Shown here piece after piece: positions 15,594 through 23,300 of a DNA stretch of 64,000 bases. This DNA is from Olleya namhaensis. Lineage in GTDB: Bacteria > Bacteroidota > Bacteroidia > Flavobacteriales > Flavobacteriaceae. The first letter of the stretch is position 1, and each line of letters begins with the position of its first letter. The DNA lies in contig NZ_FORM01000001.1 of assembly GCF_900114005.1 (NCBI RefSeq), positions 496,001-560,000 on the forward strand. The letters run 5' to 3'. Position numbers and translations under genes: made by a program. Under the pieces are notes generated by a model that was not told the DNA's origin, did no database searches, and was given only the letters and a program-made list of their open reading frames with translations.

Positions 15594-18500
15594 TTGAATA
15601 ATTTTAATAACATACAGTCTAAATTAGAGCAATTTATTAGAAAATATTATACTAATGAGTTGATAAAAGGTGCTATTTTATTTTTTAGCATTGGTTTACT
15701 ATATTTTATATTTACGCTTTTACTAGAACATTTTCTATGGCTAAATTCGGCTGCTAGAACCGTATTGTTTTGGTTGTTTATAGTTGTAGAACTAGCCTTG
15801 TTTGTTAAGTTTATAGCCTTACCGTTAGCAAAGTTATTTAAGCTTCAAAAAGGAATTAATTATAAAGAAGCATCAACTATTATCGGTAGTCATTTTCCAG
15901 AAGTTAATGATAAGCTTCTTAATGTATTGCAGTTAAAAGAATCTGAAAATGCATCCGAATTACTATTGGCAAGTATTGATCAAAAGGCGGAAGAGCTTAA
16001 TCCAATTCCGTTTAAACTAGCAGTTAACTTTAAACAAAACGTAAAATATTTAAAATATGCAGCAATTCCTGTTGCTATAGTTGTAATTGCTGCTATTTCT
16101 GGTAAGATGAATTGGTTTAGCGATAGCTACAAACGTGTGGTTAATTATCAGACAGCGTATGAGCCACCTGCACCGTTTCAGTTTTTTGTTTTAAACGAAA
16201 CTTTAGAAACTACCGAAAATAAAGAATTTAGATTATTAGCGACTACAGAAGGTCAGGTTAGTCCTGAAGATGTAAAAATTACGTTTGACACAGAAACTTA
16301 TGTTTTACAACAACGTCAAGCGGGTAATTTTGAGTATGTTTTTGAGCAGCCTAAACAAGATATTACATTTAGATTGTCTGCCAATGGGATTACGTCTAAA
16401 CCGTATACTTTAAAAGTGGTAGAAGTGCCTACACTAGTTAGTTTTGATATGGTTTTAAACTATCCAAATTATACCAATAAGCGTAGTCAGATATTAAAAG
16501 GTATTGGTAATGCTGTGGTGCCGCAAGGGACAAAGGTGACATGGCAGTTAAAGACTAAAGCAACGGAACAGGTAGATTTGATTGGTGGTGATACTATTGC
16601 TTTTTCTAGCAATAAATCAGGCGGTTTTGAAACCTCTAAAAGCATTTACTCTAACTTTGATTATAATATAAGTACAAGTAATAAAAGCCTCCGTAATTAC
16701 GAGAATCTAGCGTATAGCATTCAGGTTATTAAAGATCAATATCCAGAGTTAAAGCTAGAAGCAAAAACAGATAGTTTAGATCAGCAAACGTTATATTTTA
16801 AAGGTCAGGTTAGTGATGATTATGGATTAAGAAAACTGCAATTAGTGTATTACCCTAATGGGAATGAAGGCGCTAAAAAAATGGTAAATATTCCTATTAG
16901 TAACTCTAATTTTGATCAGTTTATTAAAGCGTTTCCTAATACTTTAGATCTTGAAGAAGGTACGCCTTACGATTTGTATTTTGAGGTTTTTGATAATGAT
17001 GCCGTAAATAAAAGTAAGAGTACAAAAAGTCCAGTGTTTAATTATAGAAAACGAACACAAGACGAAGAAGAACAAAAACAACTTCAAGAACAAAATCAAA
17101 CGATTCAGAATTTAAATAAGTCGTTAGAGAAATTTGATAAACAGCAAAAGGAATTACAAGAGTTGTCTAAAAATCAAAAAGAAAAGTCTGAGCTTAATTT
17201 TAACGATAAAAAGAAATTTGATAATTTTTTGAAACGTCAAAAGGAGCAGGAGCAGATGATGAAAAAATTCAATAAAAAATTGAAAGATAATTTAGACGAA
17301 TTCCAGAAAGACCAAGACAAAGAAGATCAATTTAAAAAAGATTTAAAAGAACGATTAAAAGATAATGAGGAGCAACTTAAGGAAGACGAACGTTTGCTTG
17401 AGGAATTAGAAAAGCTAAGAGAAAAATTTAGTAAAGAAGAATTTTCTGCGAAGTTGGATAATTTGGCTAAAAAAGCGAAAAGTCAAAAACGTAGTTTAGA
17501 GCAGATCGTAGAGTTGACTAAACGTTACTATGTGTCTAAAAAAATGGAGAAAATTGGTTTGGAACTGGATAAGTTGGCCAAGGAGCAAGACAAATTAGCT
17601 AATAGTAAACCTGAAGAAAATACTAAAGAAAAGCAAGACGAGTTAAATAGTAAGTTTGAAGTGTTACAAGACCAATTAGATACTTTAGATAAGGATAATA
17701 AGGACTTGAAAAAGCCGATGGATTTACCGCGTAACAAAAATACTGAGGAAAACATTAACGATGATCAGCAAGGCGCTAGTGAGGATTTAAAGAATAAACA
17801 AGAAGCAGGAAGTCAGGAAGAAAAAGAGGCTAAGCAACAATCTGCGAAACAAAAACAAAAAAAGGCAGCTCAGGAAATGAAAAAGATGAGCATGAGCATG
17901 CAAAGCGAAATGGCTAGTGCTGCTAAGGAGCAGTTAGAGGAAGATATTGAAATGCTGCGTCAAATCTTAGATAATCTGGTTATTTTCTCTATGGATGAAG
18001 AAGCGTTGATGGAACAATTTAAAAGCATTGAAATTAATCATAATGAATATGCAACCTATCTTAAAAAACAAAAAGAATTAAGAACACATTTTGAACATGT
18101 GGATGATAGTTTATTTGCTATATCGTTACGTCAACCTAAGTTTTCTGAAGACATTAATACAGAAATTAATGAAGTGTATTTTAATATAGACAAAGCGTTA
18201 GCAGAGCTTTCTGAGAATATGTTGCATCGTGGTGTGTCATCGCAGCAATATGCTTTTACGTCTGCTAATAATTTGGCGGATTTTTTAAGTGGCGCCCTAG
18301 ATAATTTACAAAATCAAATGGGAATGCCTTCTCCCGGACAAGGCGAAGGTGGTATGCCAATGCCGGACATAATTATTAGTCAAGAAGAGTTGACCAAAAA
18401 GATGGAGAAAGGCATGGAGAAGGGTGATAAGGGTAAAGAAGGTCAGGAAGGCGAAAAAGGAGAAGAGGGTGACAAAGGTAAATCTGGTGATAAAGGAGAA

Positions 18501-19043
18501 GGTGGTGAAGGTGGAGAGAATGGAGCAGAAGGCGAAAATGGTAAAGGAGGTAATAAAGGTAAAGGTGGAGAGAATGGAGAAGGGCTTAATGGAGAGAAGC
18601 AAGGAGGCGATGGTTTTAATGAAGATAGTAATGGCGAATTATTTAAAATTTATCAAGAACAACAAATGTTACGTCAAGCTTTAGAACAACGTTTGGATAA
18701 AGAAGGTTTAGGAGACAGCAGAGAGGCGAGACAATTATTAAAGGATATGGAGCAGGTTGAGGTAGATTTAATCAATAATGGGTTTACTAATCAAACGTTG
18801 AGTAAGATGAAAAATATTCAGCATCAACTTTTAAAATTAGAAAATGCAGCGTTGCAACAAGGTCAAGAACAAAAACGTCAATCGGAATCAAATACTAAAG
18901 AATTTAAGAATACAACAACTAGTCAAGAAGATAAGGCAAAACAATATTTTAACACGACAGAAATTTTGAATAAGCAAACATTACCTTTGCAACAAATTTA
19001 TAAGCAAAAAGCACAACAGTATTTTAAACAACAAAATGATTAA
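15594..19043 (+). CDS. DUF4175 family large membrane-anchored coiled-coil protein
   Basis: A 1149-aa protein with three hydrophobic N-terminal segments (about 25-45, 55-80, 150-170) and a strand-rich extracytoplasmic part (about 185-480). Very long charged coiled coils (about 485-790) rich in Lys, Glu and Gln follow. Then come a helical part, a Gly/Lys/Glu collagen-like stretch (about 910-1010) and a helical C-terminus. It matches the DUF4175 proteins conserved in Bacteroidota, whose function is unknown. The start is TTG at 15594; no ATG precedes the first membrane segment. ybeY begins inside its last codons, so the two are translationally coupled. Confidence 0.8.
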   Translation: MNNFNNIQSKLEQFIRKYYTNELIKGAILFFSIGLLYFIFTLLLEHFLWLNSAARTVLFWLFIVVELALFVKFIALPLAKLFKLQKGINYKEASTIIGSHFPEVNDKLLNVLQLKESENASELLLASIDQKAEELNPIPFKLAVNFKQNVKYLKYAAIPVAIVVIAAISGKMNWFSDSYKRVVNYQTAYEPPAPFQFFVLNETLETTENKEFRLLATTEGQVSPEDVKITFDTETYVLQQRQAGNFEYVFEQPKQDITFRLSANGITSKPYTLKVVEVPTLVSFDMVLNYPNYTNKRSQILKGIGNAVVPQGTKVTWQLKTKATEQVDLIGGDTIAFSSNKSGGFETSKSIYSNFDYNISTSNKSLRNYENLAYSIQVIKDQYPELKLEAKTDSLDQQTLYFKGQVSDDYGLRKLQLVYYPNGNEGAKKMVNIPISNSNFDQFIKAFPNTLDLEEGTPYDLYFEVFDNDAVNKSKSTKSPVFNYRKRTQDEEEQKQLQEQNQTIQNLNKSLEKFDKQQKELQELSKNQKEKSELNFNDKKKFDNFLKRQKEQEQMMKKFNKKLKDNLDEFQKDQDKEDQFKKDLKERLKDNEEQLKEDERLLEELEKLREKFSKEEFSAKLDNLAKKAKSQKRSLEQIVELTKRYYVSKKMEKIGLELDKLAKEQDKLANSKPEENTKEKQDELNSKFEVLQDQLDTLDKDNKDLKKPMDLPRNKNTEENINDDQQGASEDLKNKQEAGSQEEKEAKQQSAKQKQKKAAQEMKKMSMSMQSEMASAAKEQLEEDIEMLRQILDNLVIFSMDEEALMEQFKSIEINHNEYATYLKKQKELRTHFEHVDDSLFAISLRQPKFSEDINTEINEVYFNIDKALAELSENMLHRGVSSQQYAFTSANNLADFLSGALDNLQNQMGMPSPGQGEGGMPMPDIIISQEELTKKMEKGMEKGDKGKEGQEGEKGEEGDKGKSGDKGEGGEGGENGAEGENGKGGNKGKGGENGEGLNGEKQGGDGFNEDSNGELFKIYQEQQMLRQALEQRLDKEGLGDSREARQLLKDMEQVEVDLINNGFTNQTLSKMKNIQHQLLKLENAALQQGQEQKRQSESNTKEFKNTTTSQEDKAKQYFNTTEILNKQTLPLQQIYKQKAQQYFKQQND

Positions 19044-19452
19044 TTTTAACTACGAAACCGATTTTAAGCTTCTTGACGACGCTAAAATATCTAAATGGAT
19101 ATCTACTATAATTAATAACGAAAACTGCAAGGAGGACGAGATAAACTATGTGTTTTGTGACGATGTGTATTTACATAAATTAAATGTAGAGTTCTTAGAT
19201 CACGATACTTTAACGGATGTTATTAGTTTTGATTACAGTGTAGGAAAAACTTTACAAGGCGATATTTTTATTTCTGTAGAGCGTGTTGCAGATAATGCAA
19301 AAGATTTTAAAGTTGAATTTGAATCTGAGTTGCATCGTGTTATTGTGCACGGAATTTTACATTACTGTGGATATAAGGATAAGTCAGAAGCAGATGCAGC
19401 TGAAATGCGTAACAAAGAAAACGAAGCTTTAGCATTGCTAAATGCAATGTAA
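19036..19452 (+). CDS. ybeY: Endoribonuclease YbeY, rRNA maturation factor
   Basis: A 138-aa protein of the YbeY/UPF0054 family, which acts in 16S rRNA 3' end processing and 70S ribosome quality control. The metal motif is VH105GILH109YCGYKD: the first two zinc-binding His are present, but the usual third His of H-G-x-L-H-L-x-G-Y-D-H is replaced (GYKDK). I believe this substitution is common in Bacteroidota YbeY. The central LNVEFLDHDTLTDVISFDY segment is also conserved. It overlaps the DUF4175 gene by 8 nt. Confidence 0.9.
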   Translation: MINFNYETDFKLLDDAKISKWISTIINNENCKEDEINYVFCDDVYLHKLNVEFLDHDTLTDVISFDYSVGKTLQGDIFISVERVADNAKDFKVEFESELHRVIVHGILHYCGYKDKSEADAAEMRNKENEALALLNAM

Positions 19453-19462
19453 TAGTTTGTTG

Positions 19463-19470
19463 TATATTTG
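19463..19470 (+). promoter_or_regulatory. Putative mnmG promoter minus-7 box TATATTTG
   Basis: Exact TAnnTTTG 10 nt after the ybeY stop. A TTG lies 25 nt upstream, longer than the ideal spacing. The leader to mnmG would be about 115 nt and would contain the parS-like palindrome at 19500. Confidence 0.45.
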
Positions 19471-19499
19471 CACGCTTAAATTATTTTAAAAAGTCAAAC

Positions 19500-19513
19500 G
19501 TTCCACGTGGAAC
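19500..19513. other. parS-like centromere site upstream of mnmG
   Basis: GTTCCACGTGGAAC is a perfect 14-bp palindrome, flanked by C on the left and A on the right. It matches the ParB-binding parS consensus GTTnCACGTGnAAC; in pseudomonads the same TGTTCCACGTGGAACA form is used. It has a twin downstream of mnmG. No parA/parB genes are in the window. Confidence 0.75.
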
Positions 19514-19590
19514 AATTATTAAAAATCATACTTAAATTATTTTGTAGTTAGAGTGTTCTAGTTTCAAAATCGTTTAGTCAAATAAATATT

Positions 19591-21462
19591 ATGTTTAACG
19601 AAGTTTACGATGTAATTGTAGTTGGAGGTGGTCATGCAGGAAGTGAAGCAGCAGCATCCGCAGCTAATATGGGAAGCAAGACTTTGCTTATCACCATGAA
19701 TTTGCAAAACATTGCTCAGATGTCTTGTAACCCGGCAATGGGCGGAATTGCAAAAGGACAAATTGTAAGAGAGATTGATGCGCTTGGAGGTTACTCCGGA
19801 ATTGTGAGTGATACCTCTGCAATACAATTTAAAATGCTAAACAAATCTAAAGGGCCTGCAATGTGGAGTCCAAGAGTCCAAAGTGACAGAATGCGTTTTG
19901 CAGAAGATTGGCGTTTACTTTTAGAGCAAACCAAAAACCTTGATTTTTATCAAGAGATGGTGTCGGGCTTAATTGTAGAAAACGGAAAAGTTTGTGGTGT
20001 TACAACATCGCTTGGTGTGAAGATAAAATCAAAAACTGTTGTCCTTACAAATGGTACTTTTTTAAATGGGTTAATCCATATTGGAGATAAAAATTTTGGA
20101 GGAGGTAGAGCAGGCGAAAGAGCTGCAACTGGAATTACAGAACAGTTGGTTAATTTAGGTTTTGAATCTGGTAGAATGAAAACTGGAACACCGCCAAGAG
20201 TTGATGGACGGTCTTTAGATTTCTCGAAAATGGTCGAGCAACCTGGAGATGTAAACCCGGAAAAGTTTTCTTATTTAGATACTACAAAACCATTAACGCA
20301 TCAACGCTCTTGTCACATGTCTTATACAAGTTTAAAGGTTCATGATTTACTTCGTGAAGGCTTTGATCGTTCGCCAATGTTTAATGGTAGAATTAAAAGT
20401 TTAGGGCCAAGATATTGTCCGTCTATTGAAGATAAAATTAACAGGTTTGCAGATAAGGATAGACATCAATTATTTGTAGAGCCTGAAGGTTGGAATACGG
20501 TTGAATATTATATTAATGGATTCTCTACATCACTTCCAGAAGATGTTCAATTTAAAGCATTACGTAGTGTTGTTGGTTTTGAAAACGTCAAGTTTTTTAG
20601 ACCTGGTTATGCTATAGAATATGATTATTTTCCACCAACACAATTAAAGCACACGTTAGAAACTAAGTTGGTTGATGGCTTGTTTTTTGCTGGTCAGATT
20701 AACGGAACAACGGGTTATGAAGAAGCAGCGTCTCAAGGATTAATGGCTGGTATAAATGCAGCATTGCAGGTTCAGGAACGTGAGGCTTTTATCCTTAAAA
20801 GGGATGAGGCATACATTGGTGTTTTGGTGGATGATTTGATTACTAAGGGTACAGAAGAACCATATCGTATGTTTACTTCTAGAGCAGAGTATAGGACGTT
20901 ATTGCGTCAGGATAATGCTGATATTAGATTAACGCCTAAAGGATTTGATCTTGGTTTAGCTTCAGAAAAGCGACTGCGTAGGATGGAGGAAAAGCATGGT
21001 GCAGCAGAGAAATTTGTTCAGTTTTTTAGAGAGACTAGTGTTACTCCGGACGAGATAAATCCTGTGTTAGAAGCTAAGAATTCTGCTGCAATTAGACAGC
21101 AAGATAAGATGTTTAAAATGTTTGCTAGACCTAATATTAGTATTGACGATATGAAGCAAGTGGCATCCGTGTCAGAGTATATCGAGACTAATAATTTGGA
21201 TGGTGAGGTTATAGAACAAGCCGAGATTCAGGTGAAATATTCTGGATATATTGCAAAAGAAAAGAACAATGCAGACAAGTTAACACGTCTTGAAAACATA
21301 AAAATTCCAGCTAATTTTGACTACTCTAAACTGCAATCTATGAGTTTGGAAGCACGAGAAAAATTAACTAAAATTCAACCGGTAACCATATCTCAGGCAT
21401 CAAGAATTAGTGGCGTTTCGCCATCAGATATTTCGGTGTTGTTGGTTTTTATGGGTCGATAA
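19591..21462 (+). CDS. mnmG: tRNA uridine-5-carboxymethylaminomethyl modification enzyme MnmG (GidA)
   Basis: A 623-aa FAD-dependent enzyme that with MnmE installs the cmnm5 group on the wobble uridine of several tRNAs. The N-terminal Rossmann motif VGGGHAGSEAA (about 10-20) binds FAD. SCNPAMGGIAKG (about 46-57) and the Cys motif RSCHMSYTS are family signatures, and the C-terminal helical domain binds MnmE. The length is normal. The ATG at 19591 directly precedes the FAD motif. The gene is bracketed by two parS-like palindromes and is often located near the origin in bacteria. Confidence 0.96.
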   Translation: MFNEVYDVIVVGGGHAGSEAAASAANMGSKTLLITMNLQNIAQMSCNPAMGGIAKGQIVREIDALGGYSGIVSDTSAIQFKMLNKSKGPAMWSPRVQSDRMRFAEDWRLLLEQTKNLDFYQEMVSGLIVENGKVCGVTTSLGVKIKSKTVVLTNGTFLNGLIHIGDKNFGGGRAGERAATGITEQLVNLGFESGRMKTGTPPRVDGRSLDFSKMVEQPGDVNPEKFSYLDTTKPLTHQRSCHMSYTSLKVHDLLREGFDRSPMFNGRIKSLGPRYCPSIEDKINRFADKDRHQLFVEPEGWNTVEYYINGFSTSLPEDVQFKALRSVVGFENVKFFRPGYAIEYDYFPPTQLKHTLETKLVDGLFFAGQINGTTGYEEAASQGLMAGINAALQVQEREAFILKRDEAYIGVLVDDLITKGTEEPYRMFTSRAEYRTLLRQDNADIRLTPKGFDLGLASEKRLRRMEEKHGAAEKFVQFFRETSVTPDEINPVLEAKNSAAIRQQDKMFKMFARPNISIDDMKQVASVSEYIETNNLDGEVIEQAEIQVKYSGYIAKEKNNADKLTRLENIKIPANFDYSKLQSMSLEAREKLTKIQPVTISQASRISGVSPSDISVLLVFMGR

Positions 21463-21468
21463 ATCAAT

Positions 21469-21508
21469 AAAAAAAGCGAACGTTCCACGTGGAACGTTCG
21501 CTTTTTTT
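21469..21508. terminator. mnmG terminator, perfect 40-bp palindrome
   Basis: Arms of 20 bp: A7-GCGAACGTTCCAC and GTGGAACGTTCGC-T7. GC-rich stem plus T-run make a strong intrinsic terminator usable on either strand. The central 14 bp are the parS-like site. Confidence 0.9.
21482..21495. other. parS-like centromere site inside the mnmG terminator
   Basis: The same GTTCCACGTGGAAC as at 19500, here flanked by C and G and embedded in the terminator stem. A ParB site and a terminator may thus share the same DNA. Confidence 0.75.
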
Positions 21509-21571
21509 TGTCTTTAAAAGTATAAATCAGCTGTAGGATTACATCTAAATTCAGCTTAAATTTAATTAATA

Positions 21572-22432
21572 GTGTCAAGTCAAAACATCCAAAACGCATT
21601 TATTAAAGTTAAAGATTACTCTGTTTCTGGGGAAGAATTTCAATTAATTGAGAACAAAACGTATGGGTATTTAGAAACAATTCCTAAGCCTTCTTTAGAT
21701 AAATTACCTGAATATTATCAGACAGAAGACTACATTTCTCATACAGATTCTAAACGGAATTTGTTTGAAAAGGTATATCATAGTATCAGAGAAATATCTT
21801 TAAAGCGTAAATTAAAGTTGATTAATTCGTTTAAAACGGAACAAAAAACACTATTAGATTTTGGTTGTGGTACAGGTGATTTTTTGAATACTGCACAAAA
21901 TAACAATTGGATTGTGTCAGGAATCGAACCAAATAAAGAGGCTAGATTGATTGCAAATAGCAAAACAAATCAATCCGTTTTTGATTCTAATTATATAAAT
22001 AACTTAGAAAAAGAGAGTTTTGATGTCATTACTTTATGGCATGTTTTAGAACATATTCCAAATTTAGAAGCACAAATTGCGCAACTAAAAGCCTTATTAA
22101 AACCTTCGGGAGTTTTAATTATTGCAGTTCCAAACTATAAAAGTTACGATTCAAACTACTATAAACAGTTTTGGGCAGCATTAGATGTGCCTCGACATTT
22201 GTGGCATTTTAATCAAAAATCAGTTTCTAAGTTGTTTGCAAAAATTAATATGTCGGTTGTAAAAACGTTGCCAATGATTTTTGACTCGTATTATGTTAGT
22301 CTGCTTTCTGAAAAATATAAATCTGGATGGATGAATATCTTTAAAGCATTTTGGATTGGATTTAGATCAAATTACAAAGCAAAGTCTTCTGGAGAGTATT
22401 CTTCATTGATTTATGTGCTTAAAAACAGCTAA
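21572..22432 (+). CDS. Class I SAM-dependent methyltransferase
   Basis: A 286-aa protein starting at GTG (MSSQNIQNAF). SAM-binding motif I is LLDFGCGTGDFLNTA at about 91-105, followed by the acidic SGIEPN strand and the DVITLWHVLEHIPNLEAQ motif (about 151-168), as in the UbiG/Methyltransf_23 type. An N-terminal region (about 20-75) precedes the fold and has DYISHTDSKRNLFEKVYH, seen in a Bacteroidota group whose members follow other housekeeping genes. The substrate is unknown. It is isolated between the mnmG terminator and another terminator. Confidence 0.8.
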   Translation: MSSQNIQNAFIKVKDYSVSGEEFQLIENKTYGYLETIPKPSLDKLPEYYQTEDYISHTDSKRNLFEKVYHSIREISLKRKLKLINSFKTEQKTLLDFGCGTGDFLNTAQNNNWIVSGIEPNKEARLIANSKTNQSVFDSNYINNLEKESFDVITLWHVLEHIPNLEAQIAQLKALLKPSGVLIIAVPNYKSYDSNYYKQFWAALDVPRHLWHFNQKSVSKLFAKINMSVVKTLPMIFDSYYVSLLSEKYKSGWMNIFKAFWIGFRSNYKAKSSGEYSSLIYVLKNS

Positions 22433-22471
22433 AATTTAATATAAGATTCGCTGTTAATTTATTAACCACTA

Positions 22472-22498
22472 TAATGTGCTATCACATTAGCTTTTTTT
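22472..22498 (+). terminator. Terminator after the methyltransferase gene
   Basis: TAATGTG, CTAT loop, CACATTA, then GC and seven T residues. Confidence 0.8.
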
Positions 22499-22529
22499 AA
22501 AACGTGCTTAAATGGCTTTATTTGACCCC

Positions 22530-22583
22530 ATTTTTGATAGGGATTTCCTATAAATGTCCAAATTTTTGATAAGTATTTCTTAT
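22530..22583 (+). promoter_or_regulatory. Two tandem palindromic operator-like boxes, 32-bp period
   Basis: Box 1 (22530-22551) and box 2 (22562-22583) share 19 of 22 bases. Each begins ATTTTTGATA and contains a 5-5-5 inverted repeat: ATAGG-gattt-CCTAT in box 1 and ATAAG-tattt-CTTAT in box 2. The G/C pair of box 1 is exchanged for A/T in both arms of box 2, so symmetry is preserved. They lie 50-100 bp upstream of the minus-7 box at 22633. The form suits a dimeric regulator, for example a LuxR/NarL-type activator (inference). Confidence 0.6.
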
Positions 22584-22632
22584 TTGGGTTAAAATGTGCG
22601 ATTAAAATTTATTTCTAGTTTATTTTATTATT

Positions 22633-22640
22633 TACATTTG
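22633..22640 (+). promoter_or_regulatory. Promoter minus-7 box TACATTTG of the OmpH-like gene
   Basis: Exact TAnnTTTG, 23-30 nt before the ATG at 22663. No TTTG minus-33 box is present, consistent with dependence on an activator binding the boxes upstream. Confidence 0.5.
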
Positions 22641-22662
22641 CTCAAATTCTTAAAAAATAAAA

Positions 22663-23163
22663 ATGAAAAAAATATTAGGTTTAGTATTACTTGGGTTAGT
22701 TTTTACGTCTTGTCAAAAACAAAAAATTGTATTTGTTGATAATGGTGTTATTATAAATGAAATAAAAGAGAAGCTAGATTTAGAATCTAGATACAATACT
22801 AAAGACTCTTTATTCCAGAAAAAAGTGGATAGCTTTAGACAAGTATTTCAGTTAAATTTTCAAAAAATTGCAACATTACCAAAAAGTAAGCAGAGTGCAG
22901 AAGAGAGTGTATTGAGACAAAAAGCACAAGGGTTACAACAAGCATGGCAAATGGAACAACAAGCTTTTCAAAAAGAGTATCAAGTGGAAATAGACACTTT
23001 GATTGTTAAAGTAAAGAATTTTGTTAAGGATTATGGTAAATCTAATAGTTATGATTACATCTTAGGGACAGTAGAAAACGCACCTAGTGTTATGTTCTCA
23101 AAGGATGAAAATGATATTTCTAAAAAGATAATAGAAGGTTTAAATGCTGCTTATAAGAAGTAA
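22663..23163 (+). CDS. OmpH/Skp-like lipoprotein
   Basis: A 166-aa protein with a lipoprotein signal (MKKILGLVLLGLVFTSC, Cys17), then KIVFVDNGVIINEI. This corresponds to the KIGYVD start of OmpH/Skp periplasmic chaperones. A long helical pair follows (about 45-125), rich in Gln and Lys, and the C-terminal SYDYILGTVENAPSVMFSKDENDISKKIIEGLNAAYKK matches the family end. Skp-type proteins hold unfolded outer-membrane proteins; this one is membrane-tethered. It has its own promoter, a putative double operator and a terminator, so it is a single-gene unit. Confidence 0.75.
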   Translation: MKKILGLVLLGLVFTSCQKQKIVFVDNGVIINEIKEKLDLESRYNTKDSLFQKKVDSFRQVFQLNFQKIATLPKSKQSAEESVLRQKAQGLQQAWQMEQQAFQKEYQVEIDTLIVKVKNFVKDYGKSNSYDYILGTVENAPSVMFSKDENDISKKIIEGLNAAYKK

Positions 23164-23185
23164 ATAAGGCATTAATAGTAAAGTC

Positions 23186-23219
23186 AAAAGGCGATTAACA
23201 ACAGTTAATCGCCTTTTTT
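23186..23219 (+). terminator. Terminator after the OmpH-like gene
   Basis: AAAAGGCGATTAAC, AACA loop, GTTAATCGCC, T6. Confidence 0.9.
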
Positions 23220-23243
23220 GTTATATAAGGGTTTAAATATCAG

Positions 23244-23262
23244 ACTATTTCTTTTAAATAGT
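23244..23262. promoter_or_regulatory. Inverted repeat ACTATTT-N5-AAATAGT in the promoter region of the 611-aa secreted protein
   Basis: Perfect 7-bp arms, directly followed by TATATTTA (23263-23270), which is one base off the minus-7 consensus. A protein bound here would cover the spacer of the promoter. The ATG is at 23301. Confidence 0.35.
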
Positions 23263-23300
23263 TATATTTATTGCGCTATTAATCATTTTCAATTCAAATT

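Noticed and set aside
18306-18684. Open frames in other phases across the Gly-rich part of the DUF4175 gene
   Set aside because: They arise from biased GGN/AAR codons of the real frame, have no plausible start context and show low-complexity sequence only.
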